Shown piece by piece: positions 1 to 11,690 of a DNA stretch of 64,000 nucleotides. The position numbers and the translations under genes are program-made. The DNA is from Cunninghamia lanceolata. Taxonomy: Eukaryota > Streptophyta > Pinopsida > Cupressales > Cupressaceae. Each line of letters begins with the position of its first letter. The first letter of the stretch is position 1. Under the pieces are notes generated by a model. That model did not search any database. It was not told the origin of the DNA and saw only the letters and a program-made list of their open reading frames with translations. The DNA lies in NCBI GenBank assembly GCA_027924645.1, contig BSBN01001807.1:11612001-11676000 (forward strand), read 5' to 3'.

Positions 1-330
1 AGCGAGTCATGTATGGAGTTTTCTCAAGAGCAAGTTCTTTAATTTCTTTGCCTTTCTTCTTTTTATCAGAAATAGGGGTTGCAGATGAAGTTGCCTCCAG
101 TGAGGACTTCTTTCCTTTTTGAACAGCTGTAGACGAGGTTGAAGGTTCTGTCTCTTCTTCTTGCTAGGTAGAGGAACCCTCACCCTCTACTTGTGCCCTC
201 TCTGGCTCTCTACCTGGGGATTTTGTTCAAGAAATGTTTGCCATAATTCTTCCCCATTAGCTTGAGACAAAAAGTGGTGTTTCACTATTAGAAAAATGAG
301 GCTATGATGTTTCATAGGACCCTTGTTTCG

Positions 331-891
331 CTAATATTTTTCTGCAGTTTCGCTAATGGCAGAGTACAGGAAGTTGGGAATGTTTATGTTGAATTCAGAG
401 TGTCCATTCCCATGCCTCAAAAAAATCAAAATTTTCAATATTGGTCCTAAAACTAAGGAAAATTGACCATCACATGTGAAATATTTCATCAGCCATATAA
501 CTACAGATTGCCAAGGGTTTGGAAGTGAGGACCTAAGAATTCCTTTAACCTCATTTTTATTTAAATACAATTGTATTGCAGTTTCACCTTCAACAGAGAA
601 ATTCCTAATCAAATCAGCATATAAAGTTTTTAGATGATAGAACCTCTCACCTTGTTCAGGCAACCCAGAAATATGACTGATAGTGGTTACAGAGAGATTG
701 ATTTGGACTCCCCTTATAGTTGTCTGATTGTCCTTCAGGTTTCTTAGGAACTCATCAACAGTATCTTCTTGAAACCCCTCAAATTTTTCTAGAAATTCCA
801 ACCATCCTACATTCCTCAAAATGTCTATTGCAACTTCATCCTGCAAAAGGCCTGTAGCATTTTCTAGTTCTGATTTCTTCTTAACCCCCAT
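331..891 (-). CDS. ORF downstream of integrase in Athila/Tat-type element (plant-mobile-domain-like)
   Basis: A 186-residue ORF with segments such as ISGLPEQGERFYHLKTL and WLMKYFTCDGQFSLVLGPIL. These resemble the 'putative plant transposon protein' ORF often found after pol in Athila-type elements (family impression, not searched). It lies on the same strand as, and 3' of, the pol gene at 1930-5577, about 1 kb beyond integrase, which fits that position. Acidic and Lys/Ser-rich codons continue to the window edge, so the ORF may be truncated. No 3' LTR is seen before position 1. Confidence 0.45.
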   Translation of the reverse strand: MGVKKKSELENATGLLQDEVAIDILRNVGWLEFLEKFEGFQEDTVDEFLRNLKDNQTTIRGVQINLSVTTISHISGLPEQGERFYHLKTLYADLIRNFSVEGETAIQLYLNKNEVKGILRSSLPNPWQSVVIWLMKYFTCDGQFSLVLGPILKILIFLRHGNGHSEFNINIPNFLYSAISETAEKY

Positions 892-1929
892 TTCTAAATT
901 CTTTTCCTATTTTCTGTGCTTACAATCCTTTGTCACTCCGTAGGCTTCGGAGAATTGTTTCAGCTGACTCTGTTCTTCAAGGTATGTTACAGTTTAAATG
1001 AGGATTATTTTGTCAATTCGCTTAACGGCTTAGGCTGATGGAGAAAGAACTAAAAATTAGTTAGAGTGTTTATGTGATCATAAATGAAGCAGAGTGATGG
1101 GACACTCCGTAGGCATGGTGATAGTACAACAAAGATGGTGACGTGCATGAATTTGGAAAGGAAAATAATGGCAAGAGGACGTGTCATAATGATAGAACCC
1201 AAAAATAGAAAGACAAGATAGTTGTTATTTAATGCCTAAACTATTTTTAATGATGAGGCGCAATGTACTTGGTTGAGATACTGCGACGTTGATGAGACTG
1301 GACGTGACGTGGCACCTAAGCAGCTTTTTGTGGCTTGATATGATGTCAATCACCTTCATTGTCACGCAACCTGCAATCATTCCCGCTGAGTGGTTCAAGA
1401 ATCCATGTATCCTAGGTGATGTCAGCGCAGTCTTTACAAGTACCTGTGCAAATGAGAGTAATGATTTCTCGCGAGATGCGTGTTGATTTTATTTTATTTC
1501 TTCCATAAAGTAGAGGATGAATCATGATGACTTCATCAATTAATGTTTCTACTTTATTGCCTAGAGAGGTGGGTCCCCTCCCACTTATTATGGTTGTAAA
1601 TAACTCTTTATTGGTGGAGCGCCAAAGGTGCTCCTAGTTTGCGAAGTGCTGGAGGTGCTCCTAAACTGTGAAGCATCGGAGGTGTGTTTGAGTAACTCCC
1701 GGCACTTGATCACCTCCGTAGCTTGATTATTCTCAACTGGCATGAAGAAGGGAACCGCCATTTGTTGGTTTTCAATTCCCTTGATCAAGAAAAACAACCA
1801 TTTATTAGTTTTCCATCTTCCTCTTTTTTTTTTTTTTTCAGAAGGCCACCATTTGCTAGTTTTCAACCTTCTTTTTTTTTTTTTTCAGAAGGCTGCCATT
1901 TGCTGGTTTTCAACCTTTTTTTTTTTTTA
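892..1929 (-). other. Spacer between integrase and downstream ORF
   Basis: About 1 kb with no supported gene. It carries short repeats: GGAGGTGCTCCTA-like units at 1620-1690 and four copies of a CCATTTGYTRGTTTTC unit separated by T-runs at 1758-1930. The ORFs read through these T-runs are low-complexity artefacts. Confidence 0.5.
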
Positions 1930-4900
1930 CTAGTCCAAAACTGTGACAGAGGAGGTATCCCATGTATCAAAGCACAAATCGTTGAGGAACTCTTCTTTAG
2001 TGGATGGCCTTTTATAGAGTCTGATTCGGTGGCCATTCACTAAGAATGTGTCTGTGCTTCCATCAATAGGTTCCAACAGTACTGTTCCATTTTCAAAAAC
2101 TTCCTTTATCTGATAAGGACCCATCCAATGAGTTTGTAATTTCCCTTTGAACTCCTTGAATTTAGAATCATAAAGAAGAACCCAATCACCTTGTTGAAAT
2201 TTCCTCCTCTTGATGTGTTGGTCATGCCACTGCTTCCTTTGATACTGAACTAGTTCTATTTGTTGAATGGCCTCTATCTAGATTTCATCCAACTCATTGA
2301 GCTAAAGAATTCTGTTCTATTGGGCTATGGACAATGGTAGACCAATATCCAATGCAGTTTTAAGTGTCTGGAGTTCAAATTCTATAGACAGAATATACTT
2401 TTTCCCATAAACTAATTCATATGGTGAGAACTTTGTTATGGATTTCCAAGTGGTATTGTAAGCCCAAACTACTTCAGGTAATCTGTTAGCCCAATCTTTT
2501 CTATTCATTGCTACTGTCCTTGTCAGAATATTTTCAAGTTCCCTATTAGTTACCTCTACCTGCCCATTGGCTTGAGGATGGTAAGGTGAAGATTTTATGT
2601 GCTTGACCTGATATAAATCTGTGAATGCTCTGATTACCTGTGAAGTAAACTAAGGTCCTCTATTTGAAACTGTGGATTTTGGGGCTCCAAACCTCAAGAA
2701 AATCTTATTATAAAGGAAATCAGCAACTTTGTCTTCTCGTGCAAATTGCAATGCTTGAACCTTAGCCCATTTAGTAACATAGTCTGTGCATTCTAGAATA
2801 TACTCCTTGCCTGATGATGGTGGAGAAATTGGTCCCACAAAGTCTAAACCCCACTACTCAAACGTTTCCATCATGACTTGAGGATGCAGTAACATCTCCT
2901 GGGTGAAGGTTGGTTGTCCCATCCTTTGGCACTGGTCACACTATTGTACATACTTCTTAGTATCCTTATAAAGAGAGGGCCAGTAGTAACCAGCTCCCAA
3001 GATCTTGTGGATAGTTCTGTGGGAAGAGTAATGCCCACCAGATGGTTCATCATGACATGCTCTCAATACATCAAAAATTTCATCAGTTTTCAAACACCTG
3101 CGTAAAATGAAATCAGGACCACATTTAAACAATAATCCATTTAACCATTTGTAAGATAAGCTTTCCTTAACTAAACATTTTTTCTATTTTGAGGTAAAAT
3201 GGGATGGATACAAGCCTGTAGCTAAAAGATTAGCTATGTCAGCGAACTAAGGTACAATAGAGGAGATAGCAAAAAGATTTTCATTTGGGAACCTGTCCTC
3301 CACTGGTTAGTTTTCTCCTCCTGTATGCAATCTTGATAGAAAATCAGCGACCAAATTAAACTTGCCTAGATTATCAACTATGGTAATATCAAATTCCTGC
3401 AATAGCAATAACCACCTAATGATCCTTGCACCTACTACTAGCTTATTCATTAGGTACTTGATGGCTGCATGATCAGTGTGCACAAATATTTTATATCCAG
3501 TGATATAATGCCTGAATTTGTTTATAGCATAGATGATTGCCAAGAATTCTTTTTCAGTTGTGGTGTAATTTCTTTCTGTAGAGGTAAAGTTTTTGCTAAT
3601 GTAATAAATGGCATGCATACTCTGTCCTTCCTCCTTTTGTCCTAAAACTGCCCCCATGGACTCATTTGAAGCATCAGTTTGTATGTGAAATGGTAAAGTC
3701 CAATTAGGTCCTCTCAAAACTAGTGTGACAGTAAGCTTCTCTTTCAAGGTTTTAAATGTTGATTGACATTCTTCTATCCATAGAAATTATGTGTCTTTGT
3801 TAAGCAAGGTAAACAGGGGGGCAGCTATTCTGCTAAAATTTTCTAGGAATCTCCTATAGTAGCCTGCATGACCCAGAAAACTTCTAACATATGTTTGATT
3901 TTTAGGTGAAGGCAACTGTGTGATGACTTCTATCTTGTTTTGATCCACTTTGATCCCATTTGCTGAAATGTGGTGTCCCAATACAATTCCTTCCTCTACC
4001 ATCATGAAGCACTTTTCATGGCTAAGGGATAATTGATTTTTCTCACAGCATTTCAGTACTTTCTCAAGGTTTGTGAAAGATTCTTCAAAATTATCCCCAT
4101 ACACAATAAAGTCATCCATATAAACCTCCATGCATTCATTAGCTAGTTCAGCAAAAATGGCTAAAACAAGTCTCTGAAATGTAGCTGGGGCATTACATAG
4201 TCCAAATGGAAGAACTTTGTAAGCAAAAGTTTCCCAAGTGCAGGTGAAAGTGGTTTTTTCTTGGTCTTCAGGTGCTACTTGAATTTGGTTAAACCCACTA
4301 AACCCATCTAGAAAAGAAAAATACTTTCTCCCTACAAGGTTGTCCAGTACTTGGTCAATGAATGGTAAGGGAAATTAGTCCTTTTTTGTAGCTTTGTTTA
4401 GCTCCCTATAGTTAATACACACCCTCCATTTCCCATTATTTTTAGGCACTATGACTAGGGGTGAGACCCATTGACTGTCTGAGATTGGATATATAAACCC
4501 TGCTTGCAGTAATTTTTCTATTTCAGTCTTAACAATGTCTTTTAAAGCAGGATTCAATCTTCTCTGGGGTTGTCTGACATGTTTAATATCCTCAGTGTAT
4601 ATATGATGGTTACAGATCTCAGGAGGTATGCCCTTCATATCTTGGTATTCCCAAGCAAAAGCTATTGAATGGGAAATCAAAAGTTGGATAAGTTTTTCTT
4701 CTTGATTTGCTGTTAACTGAGTATTGATATTAAGTGTTTTCCCTGGTAAAATCATGACATGTTTTATGATTTGATCCATAGATGTAGTTAATCCATACAC
4801 TGGAGTCATGGTATTGAGGGGGCAAGAATGTGGAATCAACATGTGGAATGTGGCTAAGTCTCTGTAAAAGGTCTCCCCACAAGGAATGATATTTGCTAGG

Positions 4901-5577
4901 GTACAATGAGAAGAAGTAAGAAGTTCTCCCTTAGAATCTTGGGCAAGCTCCATCACATCCTCATTGATTAGGATGTGGGTAATGTCTTCTATTGTATCAT
5001 AGTAGATTTCTTCTTCCAACTCTCCCAGATGTTCCCTGATGGTTACCATAGCTACTGAGGCACTGTTGTCATTGTTCTCTGGTTCATCCACCCATAGTCT
5101 TCATGTATAATGTATTGATGGTTTAGCTGGAGGATACAGAGATATTTTCTTCAAATCTATCCCATTAGAAATGACCATATCCCCAGTTCAACAATCAATA
5201 GATGCTACTGTTGTAGCCAACCATGGTCTTCCTAAAATCAGTGGATAAGCATTTCTCTGGTTTCTCAGTTCTAATATCAGGAAGTCTACTGGAAATTCCC
5301 CTGATTCTATCACAACTGGTACATCAGTGATTACTCCTTTCGGAACAACCACTAACTGGTTAGCAAGTTGAAGGATTGTAGTTGTGGATTGGATACCTGA
5401 TAGAGCTAATTTGTCCATTGTATGAACCATCATCACATTAATTTCTACTCCCAAATCAACCAAAACATTTGAAATTTCTACCCCTGAGATGAAAACAGTT
5501 ATGACAGGATTTCCAAGGTCTCCATATTTTGGGAGGAGCATTTCTCCCATCAATAGATCTACTACTTTTCCTTCCAC
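1930..5577 (-). pseudogene. Ty3/gypsy (Athila/Tat-type) pol: protease-RT-RNase H-integrase
   Basis: Minus-strand order from 5577 down. Protease (5577-5188) has VDLGVEINVM, the DLG-type active site of this lineage, and LILGRPWLAT. RT (about 5091-3787) has WVSPLVIVPKNNGKWRVCI, then the catalytic YMDD at about 4121. RNase H (3747-3307) has QTDASN, EKEFLAI and HTDHAA. The HHCC finger is at about 3080-2930. The integrase core (2838-2317) has TDYVTKW and YHPQANGQVE, and its C-terminus GPYQIKEV ends near 1930. It is dead: stops fall in RT (4375), the HHCC finger and integrase (2650), and the second catalytic Asp (SDNG) reads SNRG. Confidence 0.88.
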
Positions 5578-5622
5578 CTGTATTGTAGAAGGAAAGTTTT
5601 ACTTCCTGCCCTGTGTTTTGAC

Positions 5623-8600
5623 CATAGTTACGAGACTCAGACTCACCTCGGACTCGGCAAGTTGATTTTGGACTCGGACTTAAACTCGGTGCCTAGACTT
5701 GGCAAAGACTCGGCAAATTGAAAAAACCCAATAAATTCAGAGATTTTTAAGGATTTAAAACTTGTTTCATGCACGCTTTAATAAATAAACCTTAAAGACA
5801 CAATAACATCATCAAATAGAAGCTAATTTGATCACATACACAAGTATACATCAATCACATAAGTATAAACACAAATTGTAGCTGAAGGAAATAACACACT
5901 TAGATATATAAATATTGTCAAATGTATACAAAACTCATGGAATATGAAATCCATGGCATCAAAAGTTCTAAACAAATATCAAAAAAAAAATTAGAAGTCT
6001 ATGCCACTATGGCTTAGAGGAGCTTGCAAGTGCACCCTTCTTACGAAGGCATCTAAGATAGGTCCTGGATGATGATGCAACCATAATATCTGCTTCTGTC
6101 TCTGTGCCACCCACACCAACATGTAATGTGTCTGCTGACTTTGCTCATGCTCTAAACTCCTCCTCTACCATGGCTACAGCCTCAGCCTCTCTATCCACCT
6201 GGTCAACCCAATCGAGGTCCTCATCACTAAAGATAGGATCCTTAGCCTTAGTGATCCAATCAGATTGTGGATCGACCTCCTCTAGTGTGATGGGGGTGGA
6301 GTCAATACCCAAAATTTCTCTGTGGCGAAGACAAAGGTTGTAATGAACAAAGACTAGATCATTCAACCTCTGCACAAATAGTCTATTGCACTTCTTGGAG
6401 TGTATGTGCTCAAACATACTCCAATTGTGCTCACAATTCGAAGCACTGCATGGTTGGCTCAATATTCTAATTGCAATCTTCTGAAGATTTGGTACCTTAT
6501 CACCAAACATATCCCACCATGCATCTGAGATGAGAAAAAGAAAAAAATCAATCTCATTATCCAACTTTAAGTTTCAACATTTAATAATAATATAAAAAGA
6601 GGAAAAGTTTATTAGATTTTTAAACTTAAATTATGCTCTTAATATAATTTTACCTGGCTACAATGTTGACCGATTTTTTTTGCAAATCTCACGAGAAAAG
6701 AGATCTCCTTGTGTAAGTCTAAAGGTCTTGAGCTCATGGACTATCTATATTGAATTAGCCGACATCCTCTCTAACACTGTGTAGAGCCCACTCAGAACCT
6801 CCTCATCTGCCTTGAATTCAAGGCGGAATTGAAATGCCAGATTGAAGTAATAAGTGGCTGCGTGTAGGGGCTTGTGAAGCTAGTGGTACCATCTCCTATC
6901 AATGATCTCCCAAATGGGACCATACTTACCCTCAATTCCACCATAGATGGATCTAATGGCCTCCTTGGCCCTATCCATGCCCTCATATATGTAGCCCATT
7001 GCGGGCTTCTCCCCATCAGCAACTCGTAGGAGAACTACTAGAGGCTCAGTGACCTACAATTATTGTGAAACATTAACTTAAGTGTGAACAAAAATAGGCA
7101 AATAAAAGAAAAATATGAATAAAAATTAAAACATAATATATAATTAGATTTTCATTTACGGTTTACCTTTACAATCTCCTCAACAGGTGTCTAAAATCTT
7201 GCCTCATCAAAGATCCAATTTGTTACTTCAGCCCCTGCATTGGTATTAGCATAGGATGAGGAAGTCCACTCCTCATCAACAAACATGTGCCTCAAATCTT
7301 TTTTTGACTGAAGAAAGGATTGTAATGTGATGAAATTTGTTGCAAATCGGGTTATGCCAGGATGAGCCAACTCCTTTTGCTGCGTGAATTGCCTCATTAG
7401 GTTGAGGACCCATGTGTGATTGTATATGAATTTACAAATATTTCTTGCCATCTCCACACATGTTTTGATCCATGGAATCTTGTCAATATCCTCCAATGTG
7501 AGGTCAAGGCAATGGGCAGCACATGGAGTCCAAAATAATGATGGGTGCTTCTCCATCAATAGTTTTCCCGCAGTAACATAATTTGCTGCATTATTTGTCA
7601 CCACTTGCACCACATTCTCCTCACCCACCTCAACTATGATTTCCTCTATAGCTTCACAAAGGAATGTGGCATTTTTAACATTTCCTAAAGCATCAATAGA
7701 TTTGATGAATACGGTGCCACCTAAAAAAGAAACAAAATCAATGATTCAATAAAGCATAAATTAAAAATATTAATCACTAAATCAATGCATTGTAGGAAGT
7801 AGAATCACCTGAGGAAGAAACAAGAAAATTTAGCAATGTCCTATTTCTCCTATCAGTCCAACCATCGGTCATGATGGTGCAACCCTTCGTCCTCCATATC
7901 AACTGTTGCTCCTCTATTGTGGCTTTTACATCAGCCACCTTTTGTGTCAAAATTGGGCCCTTTATGTCATCTTCACTAGGGGCTTTGAACCCTGCCCCAC
8001 AAACAATAATGGCATCAACCATGTTTTACCAATAAGGAGACCTAACACATGTCACAAATAAATTAAATTAAATAAGTATTGTAAAATGTAGAGTTTAAAT
8101 TTGAATTCGACATATCTCTAAATATAAAAATTCAAGAGAAAGAATCAAGCTATAAATTTTAAAACAATCAAACAAAAAAGAATTACCTGGCTGCATGGAA
8201 TCGAATGGTGCAATAGTACCAAAAGTCTCCGATTGCACGTTTAGCTGCATCATGTACGTCCTTGTTCCAACCCATGCTCTCAAGCGACGGTTGGGAACTT
8301 GGAGTGGTACCTGGCAAAATATATGAATCAAGATTCCTAAATTTACGAACTCTAGGCCCAAGAACACTGTCGCTGGTAGTGGCACTAGCAGTAGCAATAG
8401 CAGGTGTTCCACTTCCAACACTTGAAGGATGAAATGGAGGCATGGAAGAAGACTCTCCACTACCACCAACACTTGCCATCTCCTCTATTTGCTTCCTTTT
8501 CAATTCTTTTTTTTCTCAAATGTTTAAATAGTTGCACTTTCACCTCTCGTATAACCTCAAGAGGCATTTTTCCGCATGGGTTAGCATCATGGATTAGTAT

Positions 8601-9506
8601 TTGTGCAAGATGGTATTTCAATCTATTAATGCCTCCTCCACGAAAAATTGTTTTGCAATAAAAACATTTTACTTCTCCTTTCTTTTGCCCAGGCATAATT
8701 TTAGCATGTTTCCAACAAGGGTCCCTTCTAACTGGCTCTTTGGACATTGTGATAAAGATGATTTGAAAATCTCAACACTGCTGCAATAACATATAAAATT
8801 TATAAATACAAAAAAAATTAACATTTGTGATTTATAATTATTAAAGTAATAAAAAAAATGTAGGGTTTGCTTACAAAAACACCTAGGGTTTAATAAAAAA
8901 AAATCAAAACACCTAGGGTTCTTTCTTTGATCTACTAAAATAAAATAGAAAGAAGAAATGAAATGTAAAGAAAAATACAATTTTTGGTAAAAAAAAAACA
9001 CAAAAAAACCTTCAAAATACAAACTTACCTCTAAATCTAGCTTGAAATGAATAGAGAGCTCCTTCCAATCCTTTGTAGACACCTTTAGATGCACCAAAAG
9101 TAGCTACGAAGCTGCCCCAATACAATTCAACAATCGATTTTTGCTCTACCTCCTTACCGGTTTCCCTACAATGCACTCCAAATTTTGCTCACAACTCTCT
9201 TTTCTCCTTCCCCTTTGGCTTCAAAATGAAATGATGTTGCTTCTAGGGTGGAGGAGGGTCTATAAGTGAAAAAAAACAAATTGAAGCAAGTATTTTTTAT
9301 GTTTTTTTTTGCTTTTTGACGGCCTGCTGAGCGGCTGAGTTTTCCAGTCAGGACTCGCTGAATCTGGCGAGTTTGGCGCGTTTGGCGAGTCAGCGAGTCT
9401 GGCAAGTTTTTTCAAAAAATTTGCCAAGTCTGGGTCTAAGTCCTCCAGACTCAGCCAAGGTGCCTCGCCTCAAACTCGCTGAGTTTTGGCGAGTTTAGTT
9501 ACTATG
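5623..9506 (-). mobile_element. hAT DNA transposon inserted at the gag/protease junction
   Basis: The 3,884-bp element is flanked by an exact 8-bp duplication GTTTTGAC (5615-5622 and 9507-9514). Imperfect terminal inverted repeats begin CATAGTTACGAGACTC on the left and CATAGTAACTAAACTC on the right complement. Both ends carry many subterminal GACTCGG/ACTCGC/TTTGGCGAGT repeats typical of hAT elements. Removing the element and one duplication rejoins the host gag-pol reading frame apart from one stop. It encodes a decayed transposase on the minus strand. Confidence 0.93.
6145..8747 (-). pseudogene. hAT transposase (BED finger, DUF659, dimerisation domain), five exons, inactivated
   Basis: Inferred minus-strand exons with GT-AG borders: 8747-8187, 8041-7809, 7720-7167, 7053-6654, 6524-6145. 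The N-terminal BED zinc finger shows CFYC followed by H-x4-H-type residues. DUF659 has CTIMTDGWTDRRNRTLLNFLV, continuing across an intron into GGTVFIKSIDA. The RNase-H-like core has VVTNNAANYVTAGKLL and TPCAAHCLDL. The C-terminal hAT dimerisation region has ILSQPCSASNCEHNWSMFEHIHSKKCNRL. Lesions are a one-base indel in the A8 run at 8507-8514, a stop at 8026-8028 after SPYW (CAA to TAA expected), a stop near 7190, and further stops in exon 4. Ends are chosen at the first ATG of the BED exon and the stop after EEEFRA. Confidence 0.88.
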
Positions 9507-9514
9507 GTTTTGAC

Positions 9515-11616
9515 ACAATGTTGTTTAATGAATTGATTTAGTTCTAGTAAATCTCTGATTGCTTGGAGGAGAGGAATTTCAATGTTCAGTTGCCTGATTT
9601 CTTGTAAAAGTTTTGATTCCAGGTTGGGTTGGACTTGTTTTTGTAAGATCTTTTTTTGGGGGACATGTTGTTTAAGCCGTTCTGGGTACGGTGCTAGTTT
9701 TTCCATCTTCGGAGCATCTCCGGAGCTTTTATCAGAATTGTGTCTAGGAATGTTCTCTGGATTCGGTCTTTTAGGAGCAACTCGGGAGTTATCCAGGGAT
9801 GATTCTTTTAGTACTTTTTCGGTAGTAATCTCCTCTGGGAGTTGAGTGGATGAATTTTTAGGTTCCTCATTATTGGTTACTTCAACTATAGTTGGAGGAG
9901 ATGGTCTTGGGAATGCTTTCCCAGAACGCAGCTGGAGATTATTTGAATATATATTGTTAATACGAGCCATGTTTTCTTGCTCTGCCATGTAAACAGTTGC
10001 TCCCTGTTTATTTTGTGGGTTTGGTATAGGCTAAGCTGGTAAGGGTGGTTGGCTAACTGGCTCATTTTGTGATTGACCTTGTGTGTTGGAGGGTCTAGTT
10101 AGTAAAGCTTGTTGTTAAGGTTGGAAACTTCTAGGTTGTCCCTGGTATTGTTGATTATATCCCTGTTGAGGACCCCATTGAGGTTGCATGTTTTGTGATC
10201 CAAACTGTGGTGGCCACTGTTGATTTCCCCAGTGCTGATTTTGCCAATTTTGGTTTTGCCAATGTTGATTTGGCCAATCCTGTTGTCCTCAAGGAGGATT
10301 ATTCTGAGGCCCATGCCAAGTTGGATTCCATTGATTATTTCCCCAATTAGAAGGACCCATGTAAGAAGGCTGGTTTGGATACTGATTATAAGGGAAATTC
10401 CCAGCCTGTTTTTGTCCCACATAGTTCAATTCTTCTTCTATTACGGCATTCTTCTTACTTAACCTTTTCAAGGCTGGGAGTTGACTACATTGACTGGTAG
10501 GATGTTCCCTGTCACAGATCTGACAAATCTCTGATTTGTCTAAAGGGCATTCTCTCAACAGATATTTTTTTCTATATCTAGGACAATAGATGGAGAGTGG
10601 TTCAGTTGTTCTAGTTTTTGCCTGAATCCCACCAATGTGGTATTTAATTGGACCAAAATATCTATTTTTAGATTTGTGATCTCTTCCATTAACTGTCCTA
10701 TTTAATTCTTCCCTTTGAAAGTTTTGGATGATCTCACTCCATCTTGGGTTCTAAAATAGTTCCTGCAGAGTTCTTCTATAGCAGGTATATCCATTTTGTT
10801 GATATTTCCTTTTCCCATTAGATCCAGCGCCTGTTTTGATTCTTTATCCAATCCTTTTACAAACAAGGTTCTGGCCAAAGAGTGATTTACTGGGTTGCCA
10901 AACCTTCTCAAGGCGAAGTATAACCTGTCCACATAGTCCTCTAAAGTCTCTTCCTCTCCTTGTCTAATTTTAAACAATTCCTCATTTTTATTACTGACTC
11001 TACAGTAATCTTGGTACTTTCCTAAAACCTCTATTTCCATCTGATCCCAAGAATGAATAGAGTTTTGGGGTAAACCCATAAACCATCTCATCATAGAATC
11101 TTTCAGGGTTGAAGGGAACAGTTTGAGTTTTTGGTTATCTGATCCATAATCATAAGTTATATACTACTTTGAATTCAAACAGAAATTGATCTGGATCCTC
11201 AGAAGAAAGACCTCTAAAATTTGGCAAGTGTGCTGGTGAGATATTTTTCGTAGGAGCATTGTCTCCAATAGCCAAAACAATGGGATATGAGAAGGTTCTT
11301 GGAGCCTGATTTTCCTCCTCTTCATAATTATCATTATTATCATCCATGTTTAGTACTGTTCTTCTCTCTGAGGTTCTAGGAAATTAGGTTCTATCAAAGG
11401 ATTTGCCTGAAACTTTTGTTGTAATTCTTGGATATAATTAACGAGTGGAAGATTTGGAGGATCTAAGGGATTATTGATTTGAGGTGCAACTTCCAAGGTA
11501 GGTTCTAGGTTTCTTTCTTCAACAAGATCTTGTACCACCCCACTGCTTTCTCCTATAGCTTGTTGATGGGGTGTCTGTTTTATGTATCTTCCTTTTGAAT
11601 CTCTAGCTCTAACCAT
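9515..11616 (-). pseudogene. Ty3/gypsy (Athila/Tat-type) gag
   Basis: Gag begins at ATG 11616, about 50 bp after the primer-binding site. Pieces in minus-strand order: 11616-11350 (MVRARDSKGRYIKQ start), 11347-11150 (acidic, then NISPAHLPNFRGL and DPDQFLFEF, the capsid entry motif), 11094-10702 (capsid core WDQMEIEVLGKYQ and EETLEDYVDRLYFALRRFG), 10558-10289 (zinc knuckle CQICDREHPTSQC followed by an Asn/Gln/Trp-rich tract), and 9988-9515. Several stops separate the pieces. The N/Q/W tract derives from short tandem repeats at about 10190-10330. The frame continues into protease across the hAT insertion. Confidence 0.85.
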
Positions 11617-11668
11617 ACAGATCTAACCTAAAAATTGTTTAGCTAAGTTTCCCTAATTAACACAATTA

Positions 11669-11686
11669 TCCCTAGCAACGGTGCCA
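11669..11686 (-). promoter_or_regulatory. Primer-binding site of the Athila/Tat-type element
   Basis: On the minus strand TGGCACCGTTGCTAGGG lies four bases after the 5' LTR end. It differs from the usual Athila-type PBS TGGCGCCGTTGCCGGGG (complementary to tRNA-Asp, from memory) only by transitions, consistent with cytosine-methylation decay. Confidence 0.7.
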
Positions 11687-11690
11687 AAAA

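Noticed and set aside
1588..2043. Overlapping ORFs rich in Phe or Lys
   Set aside because: Produced by T-runs and the short repeats between integrase and the downstream ORF.
8669..9097. 142-codon minus-strand Phe-rich ORF
   Set aside because: Falls in the 5' leader of the hAT element, A/T-run driven, and overlaps the true BED-finger exon in another frame.
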